NCBI GenBank assembly: GCA_020444165.1
Contig: JAHLLK010000001.1
Location: 62,001 to 126,000 of the forward strand
DNA: 64,000 nt
DNA from: Deltaproteobacteria bacterium
GTDB taxonomy: Bacteria; Desulfobacterota; Desulfarculia; Desulfarculales; Desulfarculaceae
Reading direction: 5' to 3'
A model generated the notes under the pieces. The model was given only the letters and a program-made list of their open reading frames with translations. It ran no database searches and had not been told where the DNA came from. Below, in pieces: positions 47,879 through 56,541 of this stretch. Positions within the stretch are counted from its first letter, which is position 1. Every line of letters starts with the position of its first letter. Made by a program: the position numbers and the translations under genes.

Positions 47879-49990
47879 TCAACTGAACTTCACAACCCCC
47901 ACCGAGTGCACGTTCAGGTCGGTGACCAGTTCGCTGTGGCTCAGAACCGCCAGGTTGGGCAGGAAGCGCTCGGTGATGCGCCGGATGTGGCGGCGCACCA
48001 CCGGCGAAGTGAGGAGCACCGGGGGCTGGGTCAGGGTGGCGAATTTCTCCACTTCCTTGCCCAGGCCGCCCACCAGGCGCTGCACCTTGTCCGGGTCGAT
48101 GGACAAATAGGTGCCGTGGTCGGTCTGCTGGATGCTGGCGGTGACCACGTCCTCCACGCCGTTGTCCAAGGTGAGCACGTAGAGATCCTTGGCTCCCGGA
48201 CCCACGATGGACTTCAGGATGCCCCGGGCCAGTTTTTGGCGGCAGTATTCGGTCAAGACCTCGGCGTCCTTGGTCAGGGGCGCGTAGTCGGCCAGGGCTT
48301 CGGCCACGGTCAAGAGGTCGCGGATGCTCACCCGCTCCCGGAGGAGGTTTTGCAGCACCTTCTGGGTCTGGCCCAAATTCATGGCGTGGGTCAGCTCCTC
48401 CACCACCTTGGGCGAGGTCTTGCCCAGGTTGTCCAGCAGGCGCTGCACTTCCTGGCGGCCCAACAGCTCGTCGGAGTGGCTGCGGATCACCTCGGTCAGG
48501 TGGGTGGCGATGACCGTGGACAGGTCCACCACCTGGTAGCCCGCGAACTGGGCTTCCTCCCGGCGGGTGCCGGGGATCCACACCGCCGGCAGGTTGAAGG
48601 CCGGCTCGCGGGTGGGCACGCCCTCGATCTGCTTCTTGGCGTCGCCCGGGTCCATGGCCAGGAGGTAGCCGATCATCAGTTCGCCGCCACCCACCTCGTT
48701 GCCCTTGATGAGCACGCTGTAGCCGCCGGGCTTGAGCTGGAGGTTGTCCCGCACATGCAAGGGCGGCACCACGATGCCCATCTCCAAGGCCAACTGCTGG
48801 CGGATGCTGCGGATGCGGTCCAGGAGGTCGCCGTCCTGCTCCTCGTCCACCAGCGGGATGAGCCCGTAGCCCACCTCCAACTCCAGGATGTCCAGGGGCA
48901 AGAGCGCCTCCACCTGCTCGGGGCCGGGCGGCGGCGCAGCGGTCGGCACCGCGGCCGCTTCCCGGGCCGCCACGGCTTTGGTCTGGCGCTGAGTCCGGAA
49001 CAGGACAAAGGAAACCCCGCCCATGAGGAGCCCCAAAACCATGAAGGAGGCGTGCGGCAGGCCGGGCACCAGGCCGAAGCCGAAGACCATGGCCCCGGCG
49101 ATGGCGATGGCCTTGGGTTGCAGGCTGAACTGCTTCAGGAACTCCTGGCCCATGGTCAGGTCGCTGGCCGCCCGGCTGACCATGATGCCGGCGGCGGAGC
49201 TGATGATCAGGGCCGGAATCTGGCTCACCAGACCGTCGCCGATGGTAAGCACGGTGTAAGTGGCCGCCGCGTCGAAAAACCCCATGTCCTTTTGCAGGGT
49301 GCCGATCAACAGGCCGCCCATGATGTTCACAAGGGTGATGATGATGCCGGCAATGGCGTCGCCGCGCACGAACTTGCTGGCGCCGTCCATGGAGCCATAG
49401 AAATCGGCTTCCCGGGTGATCTCGGAACGGCGGGCCCGGGCCTCGCCTTCCTCGATAAGCCCGGCGTTCAGGTCGGCGTCGATGGCCATCTGCTTGCCGG
49501 GCATGGCGTCCAAGGTGAAGCGGGCGCTGACCTCGGCGATGCGCTCGGCGCCCTTGGTGATGACGATGAAGTTGATCACCACCAGGATGAGGAACACCAC
49601 CAGACCCACGAAGTAGTTGCCGCCCACCACGAACAGGCCGAAGGCCTTGATCACTTGGCCGGCCGCCGAGGTGCCCTCGTCGCCGTGCAGGAGGATCAAA
49701 CGGGTGGAGGCCACGTTCAAGGAGAGCCGGAACAGGGTGGTGATCAGGAGCACCGACGGGAACACGCTGAAGTCCAGGGGCTTCATGGTGTACATGCCGG
49801 TCAAGAGGATGATCAGGGCGAAGGTGATGTTGAAGGACAGCAGGATGTCCAACAGGAAGGGCGGCAAGGGGATGATCATCACCACCAGAATGGCCACCAC
49901 CAAAACGGCGAGCCCCACCTCGGAGATGTTGCCGGAGTCGATGCCGGCCACTCCCAAACGGTGCAAGATTTTGTCCGTGGCCGAGGCCAT
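47879..49990 (-). CDS. flhA: Flagellar export gate protein FlhA
   Basis: 703 residues, usual length. N-terminal half has about eight transmembrane helices and the FHIPEP signature region (AEVSARFTLDAMPGKQMAIDADLNAGLI). The C-terminal half is the cytoplasmic nonamer domain (GYSVLIKGNEVGGGELM; DPDKVQRLVGGLGKEVEKF). The ATG follows the flhB stop directly. Confidence 0.97.
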   Translation of the reverse strand: MASATDKILHRLGVAGIDSGNISEVGLAVLVVAILVVMIIPLPPFLLDILLSFNITFALIILLTGMYTMKPLDFSVFPSVLLITTLFRLSLNVASTRLILLHGDEGTSAAGQVIKAFGLFVVGGNYFVGLVVFLILVVINFIVITKGAERIAEVSARFTLDAMPGKQMAIDADLNAGLIEEGEARARRSEITREADFYGSMDGASKFVRGDAIAGIIITLVNIMGGLLIGTLQKDMGFFDAAATYTVLTIGDGLVSQIPALIISSAAGIMVSRAASDLTMGQEFLKQFSLQPKAIAIAGAMVFGFGLVPGLPHASFMVLGLLMGGVSFVLFRTQRQTKAVAAREAAAVPTAAPPPGPEQVEALLPLDILELEVGYGLIPLVDEEQDGDLLDRIRSIRQQLALEMGIVVPPLHVRDNLQLKPGGYSVLIKGNEVGGGELMIGYLLAMDPGDAKKQIEGVPTREPAFNLPAVWIPGTRREEAQFAGYQVVDLSTVIATHLTEVIRSHSDELLGRQEVQRLLDNLGKTSPKVVEELTHAMNLGQTQKVLQNLLRERVSIRDLLTVAEALADYAPLTKDAEVLTEYCRQKLARGILKSIVGPGAKDLYVLTLDNGVEDVVTASIQQTDHGTYLSIDPDKVQRLVGGLGKEVEKFATLTQPPVLLTSPVVRRHIRRITERFLPNLAVLSHSELVTDLNVHSVGVVKFS

Positions 49991-51112
49991 TTAGGTTGAG
50001 ATCCTCTCTCGGGCCGTGCGCTGGGCCCCAATGCTGTCCAGCACCTCGCGGTGCTGATTGCGTAAGCGGTAGACGTGGGCCAGGATGGAGGCCACTGCCT
50101 CGTAGAGTTCGAAGGGGATGGACCCGCCCACGTCCACGGCCTTGAACAAGGCCTGGGCCAGGGGCTTGTCCTCGATCACCGGTATGCCGTGCTCCCGGGC
50201 GATCTCCTTGATCTTCTCGGCCAGCTTGCCCCGGCCCTTGGCCACCACCTGGGGCGCGTCCATCTCCCCGGCCTGGTAGGCCAGGGCCACGGCCAAATGG
50301 GTGGGGTTGGTGATGACCACGTCGGCCTGGGGCAGGGCGGACATCATGCGCCTCCGGGCCTGCTCCATCTGAATGGAGCGGATGCGGGCCTTGACCTTGG
50401 GATCGCCCTCGCTCTGCTTGTACTCGTCCTTGATCTCCTGCTTGGACATCTTGAGATTCTTCTCGTAGTCATGCCGCTGGTAGAAGTAGTCGGCCAGGGC
50501 CAGGACCGCCATGGCCAACACGGCCCAGAGAAAGAGCTTCATGCACACGTGCACCAGGTAGACCATGATGGCCGCCATCTCCAGGGAGGAGAGATCCGGC
50601 AACTTGTTCCACTCGGCGGCCATGACCAGATAGGAGACATAGCCCACTACGGTCATCTTGAGGATGTTCTTGGCCAACTCCACGAACATGCGCATGGAGG
50701 CGAACTTCTTGAACCCCTCCACCGGATTCAGCCGCTTGAAGTCCAGCTTCAGGCGGGAAGGCGCCATCAAAAAACCCACCTGCACCAAATTGGAGATGAT
50801 GGCCGCCACCACCACCGCGACCATCACCGGGGCTACCACCAGCCAGAACAGCGACATCACGTGCACCGAGATCTGGTGCACGGTCACGTCGGTGAGATGG
50901 TATTGGGCCGAGTGGCTCAGGAACTGCACGGTGAATTCGCGGACCTCGCCGTAGATATAGCCGCCGAACAGCCACAGGGAAGCCAAGCCGCCCAACAGCA
51001 CTCCCACGCTGCCCAGCTCCTGGCTCTTGGCAACCTGCCCCTTTTGGCGGGCTTTCGACCGCCTCCTTGGGGTTGGTTTTTCGGTTTTGTCCTGTGCGCC
51101 CTGTTCCGGCAT
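49991..51112 (-). CDS. flhB: Export gate/substrate-switch protein FlhB
   Basis: 373 residues. Basic N-terminus ([26 protein letters not shown]), four transmembrane helices, and a cytoplasmic domain with the autocleavage motif NPTH in [42 protein letters not shown]-type region follows. The switch partner of FliK. A second, degenerate FlhB C-domain is at 41374-41661. Confidence 0.97.
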   Translation of the reverse strand: [373 protein letters not shown]

Positions 51113-51116
51113 CTTG

Positions 51117-51893
51117 CTACATGGCTTTCAAAAGTCCGGCTAACACCGGACCGAGTTGGTCAAAAGTCTTGGCCAGGATCGGCACCATCACCGTGAGGGT
51201 CAGGCTGAGGAAAATCAGGCCCACCCCGATGAACAGGGGAAACCCCACGATGAGGATGTTCATCTGGGGCACCGTCTTGGCCAGGATGCCCATAGCCACC
51301 TTGGTCAGGAGCATGGCCCCGATTACCGGCGCCCCGATCCGGAGCGACAGGCTGAACATGTCGGCGGCTATGCGCATGACCTGCATATACAGGCCCTCGC
51401 TCATGCTGAAGTCACCCGGCGGCACCAGGGTGAAGCTGTCGGCCAGGGCCTTGAAGAACCAGTGATGCGCCCCCACGCCCAACAGCACCAAAAGCGAGAT
51501 GATGTAACAAAATTGGGACAACACGGAAATCTGCCCCCCGTTAAGGGGGTCGATGACGTTGGCCACCGCGAAACCCATCTGAAAGCCGGCCAACTGCCCC
51601 ATGATCTGCACCGCGGTGAAGATCATGTTCACCGATAGGCCCAGGATCCCTCCGATCATGATCTCGCCCACCCCCAGGAGTGCGTAGCTGGGCAGATTGG
51701 CCGGGAAACGGGCCGGGTCCACCGGCACCACCGGGGTCAAGAGCAGGCTGGTGGAGAGCACCAGGCCGGCCCAGGCCAGGGGGGGAATGGCGGGCGAACT
51801 GAACACCGGCAGGCTCATCATCAACGCTCCGGTGCGCAGCAGCACCAGGAGGAAGATCAAGAGGTCGTTAAAGTTCAGATTGCCCAGGGACAT
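51117..51893 (-). CDS. fliR: Export gate protein FliR
   Basis: 258 residues with about six hydrophobic helices. Early LLIFLLVLLRTGALMMSLPVFSS, then GLSVNMIFTAVQIMGQLAGFQMGFAVANVIDP, and C-terminal KTVPQMNILIVGFPLFIGVGL. GAGGA precedes the ATG. Part of the FliPQR pore. Confidence 0.95.
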   Translation of the reverse strand: MSLGNLNFNDLLIFLLVLLRTGALMMSLPVFSSPAIPPLAWAGLVLSTSLLLTPVVPVDPARFPANLPSYALLGVGEIMIGGILGLSVNMIFTAVQIMGQLAGFQMGFAVANVIDPLNGGQISVLSQFCYIISLLVLLGVGAHHWFFKALADSFTLVPPGDFSMSEGLYMQVMRIAADMFSLSLRIGAPVIGAMLLTKVAMGILAKTVPQMNILIVGFPLFIGVGLIFLSLTLTVMVPILAKTFDQLGPVLAGLLKAM

Positions 51894-51912
51894 GCGGGTT
51901 TCCTCGCCTACC

Positions 51913-52182
51913 TCAGCGCACCAACTGAGGGAACTGGGTGAAAATGTGTTCCGTGTAGCTCACCAGGATGCTCAGCATCCAGGGGCCGAACATCAAAAGA
52001 CCCAGCATGACCGCCACGATCTTGGGTACGAAGGTGAGGGTCATCTCCTGGATCTGGGTCACCGATTGAAAGATGCTGATGGCCAAACCCACCACCATGC
52101 CGAGCCCCAACACCGGCAGGCACAGGAGCAGGGTCGTCTGGATGGCCTCGGCGGCGAAACCTATGATGAAATCGCTGGTCAA
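51913..52182 (-). CDS. fliQ: Export gate protein FliQ
   Basis: 89 residues, two transmembrane helices. TSDFIIGFAAEAIQTTLLLCLP, LAISIFQSVTQIQEMTLTFVPKI and GPWMLSILVSYTEHIF are canonical. Start codon is TTG with GGAGG 6 bases upstream, the only start fitting the family N-terminus. Two GC hairpins lie in the 52-base gap after fliP. Confidence 0.96.
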   Translation of the reverse strand: MTSDFIIGFAAEAIQTTLLLCLPVLGLGMVVGLAISIFQSVTQIQEMTLTFVPKIVAVMLGLLMFGPWMLSILVSYTEHIFTQFPQLVR

Positions 52183-52234
52183 TCGGCACCTCCCCCCGCC
52201 GGGTGGCGGGGCCGGCCGCGCTGGCGCGCGGCTT

Positions 52235-53011
52235 TCAATAGAAACTCTTGACCATGGACCCCACGATCAAGAACCAGCCGTCCACCAAAACGAACAGCAT
52301 CAGTTTGAAGGGCAGGGACACCATGACCGGTGGCAGCATCATCATGCCCATGGACAGGAGCACCGAGGCCACCACCATATCTATGACCAGAAACGGTACG
52401 TAAAGAATGAAGCCGATCTCAAAAGCGGTCTTCAGCTCGCTGATCACAAAGGCCGGAATCAGGCTGGTCAGCGGCACGTCCGCAGGGTTCTGGGGCCGGT
52501 TCTCCTCGGCGATCTTCATGAACAGGCCCAGGTCCTTCTTGCGGGTCTGGCGCAGCATGAATTCGCGCAAGGGGTTTATGGCGTTGGTGAAAAACTCGGT
52601 TTGGGTGATCTTGCCGTCAATGTAGGGGGTCAGCGCCTTCTCGTTCACCTGGCTGAATACCGGGGACATGATGAAGAAGGTGAGGAACAGGCTGAGCCCC
52701 ACGATGATCTGGGCCGGCGGAATGGCCTGGGTGCCCAGGGCGTTGCGCAACAAGGACAACACCACCGCGATGCGGGTGAAGCTGGTCATCATGATCATGA
52801 TGGCCGGGGCCAGGGTCAAAACGGTCAACAGCACCACCACCTGGAGCGCCGTGGTCACGTCCTCGGGCGACTCGGCCGGCTCCAGGCCCAGGGTGATGTT
52901 GGGCAGCTTCAGGGTGTTCTCCTGGGCCAGGGCCACGGGGACCCGGCCCCAGGCGGCGAGCCCGGCCAGGAGCCCGGTGAAAAGCAGCAGGGTGGCGGCC
53001 AGCCGTCTCAT
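52235..53011 (-). CDS. fliP: Export gate protein FliP
   Basis: 258 residues from the ATG at 53011, overlapping the fliO stop by 4 bases. Signal peptide MRRLAATLLLFTGLLAGLAA, then VVVLLTVLTLAPAIMIMMTSFTRIAVVLSLLR, the PVFSQVNEKALTPY loop and FVISELKTAFEIGFILYVPFLVIDMVVAS. An upstream open extension lies in fliO and is a shadow. Confidence 0.97.
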   Translation of the reverse strand: MRRLAATLLLFTGLLAGLAAWGRVPVALAQENTLKLPNITLGLEPAESPEDVTTALQVVVLLTVLTLAPAIMIMMTSFTRIAVVLSLLRNALGTQAIPPAQIIVGLSLFLTFFIMSPVFSQVNEKALTPYIDGKITQTEFFTNAINPLREFMLRQTRKKDLGLFMKIAEENRPQNPADVPLTSLIPAFVISELKTAFEIGFILYVPFLVIDMVVASVLLSMGMMMLPPVMVSLPFKLMLFVLVDGWFLIVGSMVKSFY

Positions 53012-53478
53012 GAGTTTCCCCCGGACGGCGGGGCGGGGGCATCCTCGGCCCGCTTCAGGAAGCGGGAGAAACCCGGCCGGGGGGCGGCCAACCGGGCCAC
53101 CTCCTCGGGATCGTCCACGCTGTACAGCAAGTTGATCTCCTGTTCTCCCACCCCCAACACCAGGATGCGGGAGCCCATCTCCACCAGCACCAGGGACTTC
53201 TTGGGCCCCAGGGCCAGGCGGCCCACCTGCCGGAGACCGCCGGCGGCCAGGCTCCCGCCGCCGCCCCCGCCGGGCACAAAGCGCCTGAGGACCCAGTAAA
53301 GCCCCAGCATCAGCCCCAGAACCAGGGCCAGGGCCGCCACCATCTTGACCATCATGGCCGTGAGGTCGCCGCCGGTCAGGGGGGAGGGCGGCGGGGCCTC
53401 CTGGGCCAGGGCCCACCACGCCGCCCCCGGCCCCACCAGGCACAAAACCGCTCCCAGGATGATCAGGCTCCGCTTCAT
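53008..53478 (-). CDS. fliO: Export gate assembly factor FliO
   Basis: 156 residues. Possible signal peptide (1-27), one transmembrane helix (about 42-65, MVKMVAALALVLGLMLGLYWVLRRF), Gly-rich loop, and cytoplasmic FliO domain (VGRLALGPKKSLVLVEMGSRILVLGVGEQEINLL). Stabilises FliP. 4 bases after the fliN stop. Confidence 0.9.
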   Translation of the reverse strand: MKRSLIILGAVLCLVGPGAAWWALAQEAPPPSPLTGGDLTAMMVKMVAALALVLGLMLGLYWVLRRFVPGGGGGGSLAAGGLRQVGRLALGPKKSLVLVEMGSRILVLGVGEQEINLLYSVDDPEEVARLAAPRPGFSRFLKRAEDAPAPPSGGNS

Positions 53479-53482
53479 CCGC

Positions 53483-53836
53483 CTAGGCCAGGGACTTGAC
53501 CCGCTCGATGGGCGACACGATGTCGGTCAGCCGCACACCGAACTTCTCGTTGACCACCACCACCTCGCCGCGGGCGATGAGCTTGCGGTTGACCAGCACC
53601 TCCAAAGGCTCACCGGCCAGCTTGTTCAGCTCGATCACCGAACCCTGGCCCAACTGCAACAGGTCGTTGATGAGCATGGAGGTGCGCCCTAGTTCCACCG
53701 TGACCTCCAGGGGGATGTCCAGGATGAAGTCGATGTTCTGGGTGGGGTGGGGCGTGCTGGAACCCCGGTCGCCGAAATCCTCCAGCGCGGCTTTTTCCTG
53801 CCCTTCTTCCAGGGGCGTTCCCCAGTCTTCCGCCAT
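53483..53836 (-). CDS. fliN: Switch protein FliN
   Basis: 117 residues, usual short form. The SpoA/FliN domain covers the C-terminal 80: [44 protein letters not shown] then [16 protein letters not shown]. An acidic N-terminal tail precedes it. C-ring base and cargo docking. Downstream of fliM by 78 bases. Confidence 0.97.
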   Translation of the reverse strand: MAEDWGTPLEEGQEKAALEDFGDRGSSTPHPTQNIDFILDIPLEVTVELGRTSMLINDLLQLGQGSVIELNKLAGEPLEVLVNRKLIARGEVVVVNEKFGVRLTDIVSPIERVKSLA

Positions 53837-53914
53837 GGGTTACTCTTCCTTTTAAAAGTTTGGCTACGCGGTTAAGCTTGTTTCGGGGTGGCTCCGCCCG
53901 CAGGCGGATTCCGG

Positions 53915-54883
53915 CTACACAAAGGCTTCCACCCGAAAGGCCTTGTTGCCCTTGAAAGTGCCGGCCCGGCCCAAAAACTTGGGCACGCCTTCGATCATGC
54001 CCACCAACAGGGCGTCCACATCGGTATCCAAGGGGATTACGTCGCCCTTTTTCAGGCGCAACAGATCGCCGCTCATGAGTTGGGCCTTGCCCAGCTCGGC
54101 GCAGAAGTCCACTTCCGCTTCCTTGAGCTGCTCGCGGAAGCGGCGCATCCACTCGTGGTCCACCTCCAACTGGTCGCTCTGGAAGCCGGCATACAGCTTG
54201 GAGCGGATCGGTTCGATGGTGGAGTAGGGGATGCACACGGTGACCGTGCCGGCCGCGTGCTCCATCTCCAGCTCGAACTTCACCACGATGACCACGTCGG
54301 TGGGCGGCACGATGGAGGCGAACTGGGGGTTGACCTCGGTGCGCTGGTACACCAGGGTGACCTCGTGCACCGGCTTCCAGGCCTGCTCCATGTCCTTCAA
54401 GGCCATGGACACCACCTTGCGGGTGAGCTGCTGCTCGATAGCCGTGAAGTCGCGGCCCTCGATCTTGACGTTGGCCATGCCCGAGCCGCCGAAGAAGGTC
54501 TCCACCAGGTTGAACACCAGCTTGCTCTCCAAGACGATGATGGCGTGGCCCCTGAGGGGATCCATCTTGAAGATGTGCAGGCTGGTGGGCACCGGCAGGG
54601 AGCGCATGAACTCGCCGAATTTCACCAGGTCCACGCTGGTGGTGGTCATGTCCACGATCTTCCGCAGGGCGCTGGACAGGGTGGTGCGGAACACCCGCGC
54701 GAAGCGGTCGTTGATGATTTCCAGGGTGGGCATGCGCCCGCGGATGATGCGGTCCTGGTTGGTGAGGTCGTAAACGATGATGCCGTCGGCATCTGGGCCG
54801 GTGTCCGTCTCCACCTCGATTTCGCCACCGCTCATTCCTTTGAGCAGGGCATCGACCTCTTCCTGGGACAATATTTTGCTCAT
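53915..54883 (-). CDS. fliM: Switch protein FliM
   Basis: 322 residues. N-terminal CheY-binding segment ILSQEEVDALLKGMSGGE; the middle CheC-like domain (RMPTLEIINDRFARVFRTTLS; GGSG-type FFGGSGMANVKIEGRDFTAIEQQL); and C-terminal SpoA domain (DVIPLDTDVDALLVGMIEGVPKF). Canonical C-ring switch component. Confidence 0.97.
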   Translation of the reverse strand: MSKILSQEEVDALLKGMSGGEIEVETDTGPDADGIIVYDLTNQDRIIRGRMPTLEIINDRFARVFRTTLSSALRKIVDMTTTSVDLVKFGEFMRSLPVPTSLHIFKMDPLRGHAIIVLESKLVFNLVETFFGGSGMANVKIEGRDFTAIEQQLTRKVVSMALKDMEQAWKPVHEVTLVYQRTEVNPQFASIVPPTDVVIVVKFELEMEHAAGTVTVCIPYSTIEPIRSKLYAGFQSDQLEVDHEWMRRFREQLKEAEVDFCAELGKAQLMSGDLLRLKKGDVIPLDTDVDALLVGMIEGVPKFLGRAGTFKGNKAFRVEAFV

Positions 54884-54951
54884 GGCCTCACCATCTCAGC
54901 TTATTGCTTCTTCTAACTGGCGCCACGGGGGGGACGGACCGGCCCGGGCGG

Positions 54952-55542
54952 TTACTGGATCACGAACTCCATGAAATAGACCGCATGCACCGCGCCGTGA
55001 CCTTTGAGCGCGCGGTTGAAGATCTGCAGGACCTCGTTCCGGAGCCGGATTTTCCCCGCCACGGAGGAGATGTCGGCGTAGCTTTTGCTGGTCAACAACA
55101 ACAGGATCGAGTCCCGGATCTGGGGCATACGGGCGTCGATCTGGGCCTTCATGGCCTCGTCCTTGGCGTCCACGGCCAGGGAGAGCTTCAGGTAGCGCTT
55201 GCCCGTGGGGTCGGCCAGGTTCACCACAAAGGGCTCCAGCTTGATGATGGCCCCCACGTCCTGGGCCTTGGGCCCTCCCGCTTCCCCGGCGGCCTCACCT
55301 TCCGCGGCCCCTTCCTTGCCGGCCTCGCCCGCGGGCGTGGCCTTGTCGCCCTGGGCCTGCTCCTTGGCCGCGGGGGTCTCGGAGGAAGGCGAGGACAGGA
55401 AGAACCACCAACCGAAAAAGCCTCCGGCCGCCAAAAGCACCGCCAGGCCCGCGATAATGATGATGAGCTTGCTTTTGCCCTTCTTTTCGCCCTTTTCCTT
55501 GTTGCCGCCTTCCAAGCTCAGATCAAGTTCGTCGCCCGCCAT
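54952..55542 (-). CDS. fliL: Basal-body stator-associated protein FliL
   Basis: 196 residues. Short charged N-terminus, transmembrane helix about 24-48 (LIIIIAGLAVLLAAGGFFGWW), Ala/Glu-rich linker, and periplasmic domain (IIKLEPFVVNLADPTGKRYLKLSLAVDAK; SSVAGKIRLRNEVLQIFNRAL). The AAGGAGA Shine-Dalgarno is 62 bases from MITE copy 3, so its leader was remodelled by that insertion. Confidence 0.94.
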   Translation of the reverse strand: MAGDELDLSLEGGNKEKGEKKGKSKLIIIIAGLAVLLAAGGFFGWWFFLSSPSSETPAAKEQAQGDKATPAGEAGKEGAAEGEAAGEAGGPKAQDVGAIIKLEPFVVNLADPTGKRYLKLSLAVDAKDEAMKAQIDARMPQIRDSILLLLTSKSYADISSVAGKIRLRNEVLQIFNRALKGHGAVHAVYFMEFVIQ

Positions 55543-55604
55543 GCCTTCTCCTTAAACAATCCCGCCAAGTGTGCGTCGGAGCGATTTCTCCGACAGGCTT
55601 CTAA

Positions 55605-55798
55605 CAGGCGGTTGAAAAACAGCCTGTTTAGCGCGCCAGGGACCACCCCAAACAAGCCTCGGCCTGTTTGGGGACCCCGGGGATGGCGCGCCAAATTGCG
55701 CGGCTTTTAAAAAGCAAGCTATTTGCCAAACCTGGCAAAACCACGCTTTTGCCAGGTTTGGTTGATAAAAGCCATGGATGGACTTTTTCAACATCCTG
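55605..55798 (-). mobile_element. MITE copy 3 (194 bp, inverted orientation) with CTAA target duplication
   Basis: Ends CAGGCGGTTGAAAAA and TTTTTCAACATCCTG are flanked by CTAA on both sides (55601-55604, 55799-55802). It is inverted relative to copies 1 and 2. About 41 extra bases form a CCCCAAACA/CTGTTTGGGG palindrome near the GGCGCGCC-type end. The internal stem CCAAACCTGGCAAAA / TTTTGCCAGGTTTGG is a perfect 15-bp palindrome. It lies inside an operon, between a motB-type gene and fliL; the motB stop codon overlaps the target duplication. Confidence 0.86.
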
Positions 55799-56533
55799 CT
55801 AATAATCCCGGGCCAAGAGGATGATTTCGGTGCGCCGGTTCATGGCCCGATGCTCCGGCGTGTCGTTGACCGCCACCGGTTTGTTGGCGCCCATGGCCCC
55901 CACCCGGAGCCGGGAGGGGTCCATCTTGCCTGGGCCAATCAGCTCCCGGAGCACCGCCTCGGCCCGGGCCAAGGAAAGGGCCCAGTTGTCCGGATAGGGG
56001 CTGTCCTTGGCCAGGGGTGAGTCGTCTGAATGCCCCTCCACCGCCAGGGGCTCGTTGGAGTAACGTAAAAAATCGGCCAGCTTGCGTATGGCTTCCTGTC
56101 CCTTGGGTGAGAGCCGGGCGCTGCCCGGGGGAAACAGGAGGTCGTTGGCCAAGGTGATCACCGTGCCCCGGGGGTCCTTGCTGAGGGTCACCCCCTTTTG
56201 CAGATAGTTGGGCATATTGGGGTCAGTGTTGCTGGGCAGGTCCAACACCGCGGCCAATTTCTGCTCCTGGCTGGTCAGGTCCTTCACCTCCGGCGGGTTG
56301 ATGCTGTCCATGAGCCGCTGGAACTCCTGGAAGGAGCCGGATTTCTCGTGGCCCAGCAGGCCCTCGGTGCCTCCGGAGAAGATGCCGAAGGCGGCTTTGA
56401 GCTTTTGGATCTCCGGGGCCTTCATGGCGATGAGCATGACAAAGAAGGTGAGCAGGAGGGTCACCAGATCACTGAAGGTGAACATCCAGCCCAGGGGGTC
56501 GAAGCCCGCTTCCTGCCCTTTCTTCCTGCCCAT
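55799..56533 (-). CDS. motB: Stator protein MotB (functional-type paralogue)
   Basis: 244 residues from the ATG at 56533; a long upstream extension is a shadow of the other motB gene. The transmembrane helix is TFSDLVTLLLTFFVML with Asp22 in the ion-binding position (E. coli MotB D32). The C-terminal OmpA-like peptidoglycan-binding domain has LAVEGHSDDSPL, NWALSLARAEAVLREL and NRRTEIILL. Third in motA-motB'-motB. Its TAG stop overlaps the CTAA duplication of MITE copy 3, which left the gene intact. Confidence 0.9.
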   Translation of the reverse strand: MGRKKGQEAGFDPLGWMFTFSDLVTLLLTFFVMLIAMKAPEIQKLKAAFGIFSGGTEGLLGHEKSGSFQEFQRLMDSINPPEVKDLTSQEQKLAAVLDLPSNTDPNMPNYLQKGVTLSKDPRGTVITLANDLLFPPGSARLSPKGQEAIRKLADFLRYSNEPLAVEGHSDDSPLAKDSPYPDNWALSLARAEAVLRELIGPGKMDPSRLRVGAMGANKPVAVNDTPEHRAMNRRTEIILLARDY

Positions 56534-56541
56534 GCCGGTCC

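Noticed and set aside
52189..52234. GC-rich hairpins between fliP and fliQ considered as a terminator
   Set aside because: No T tract follows on the minus strand, and fliQ has a strong Shine-Dalgarno within the same operon.
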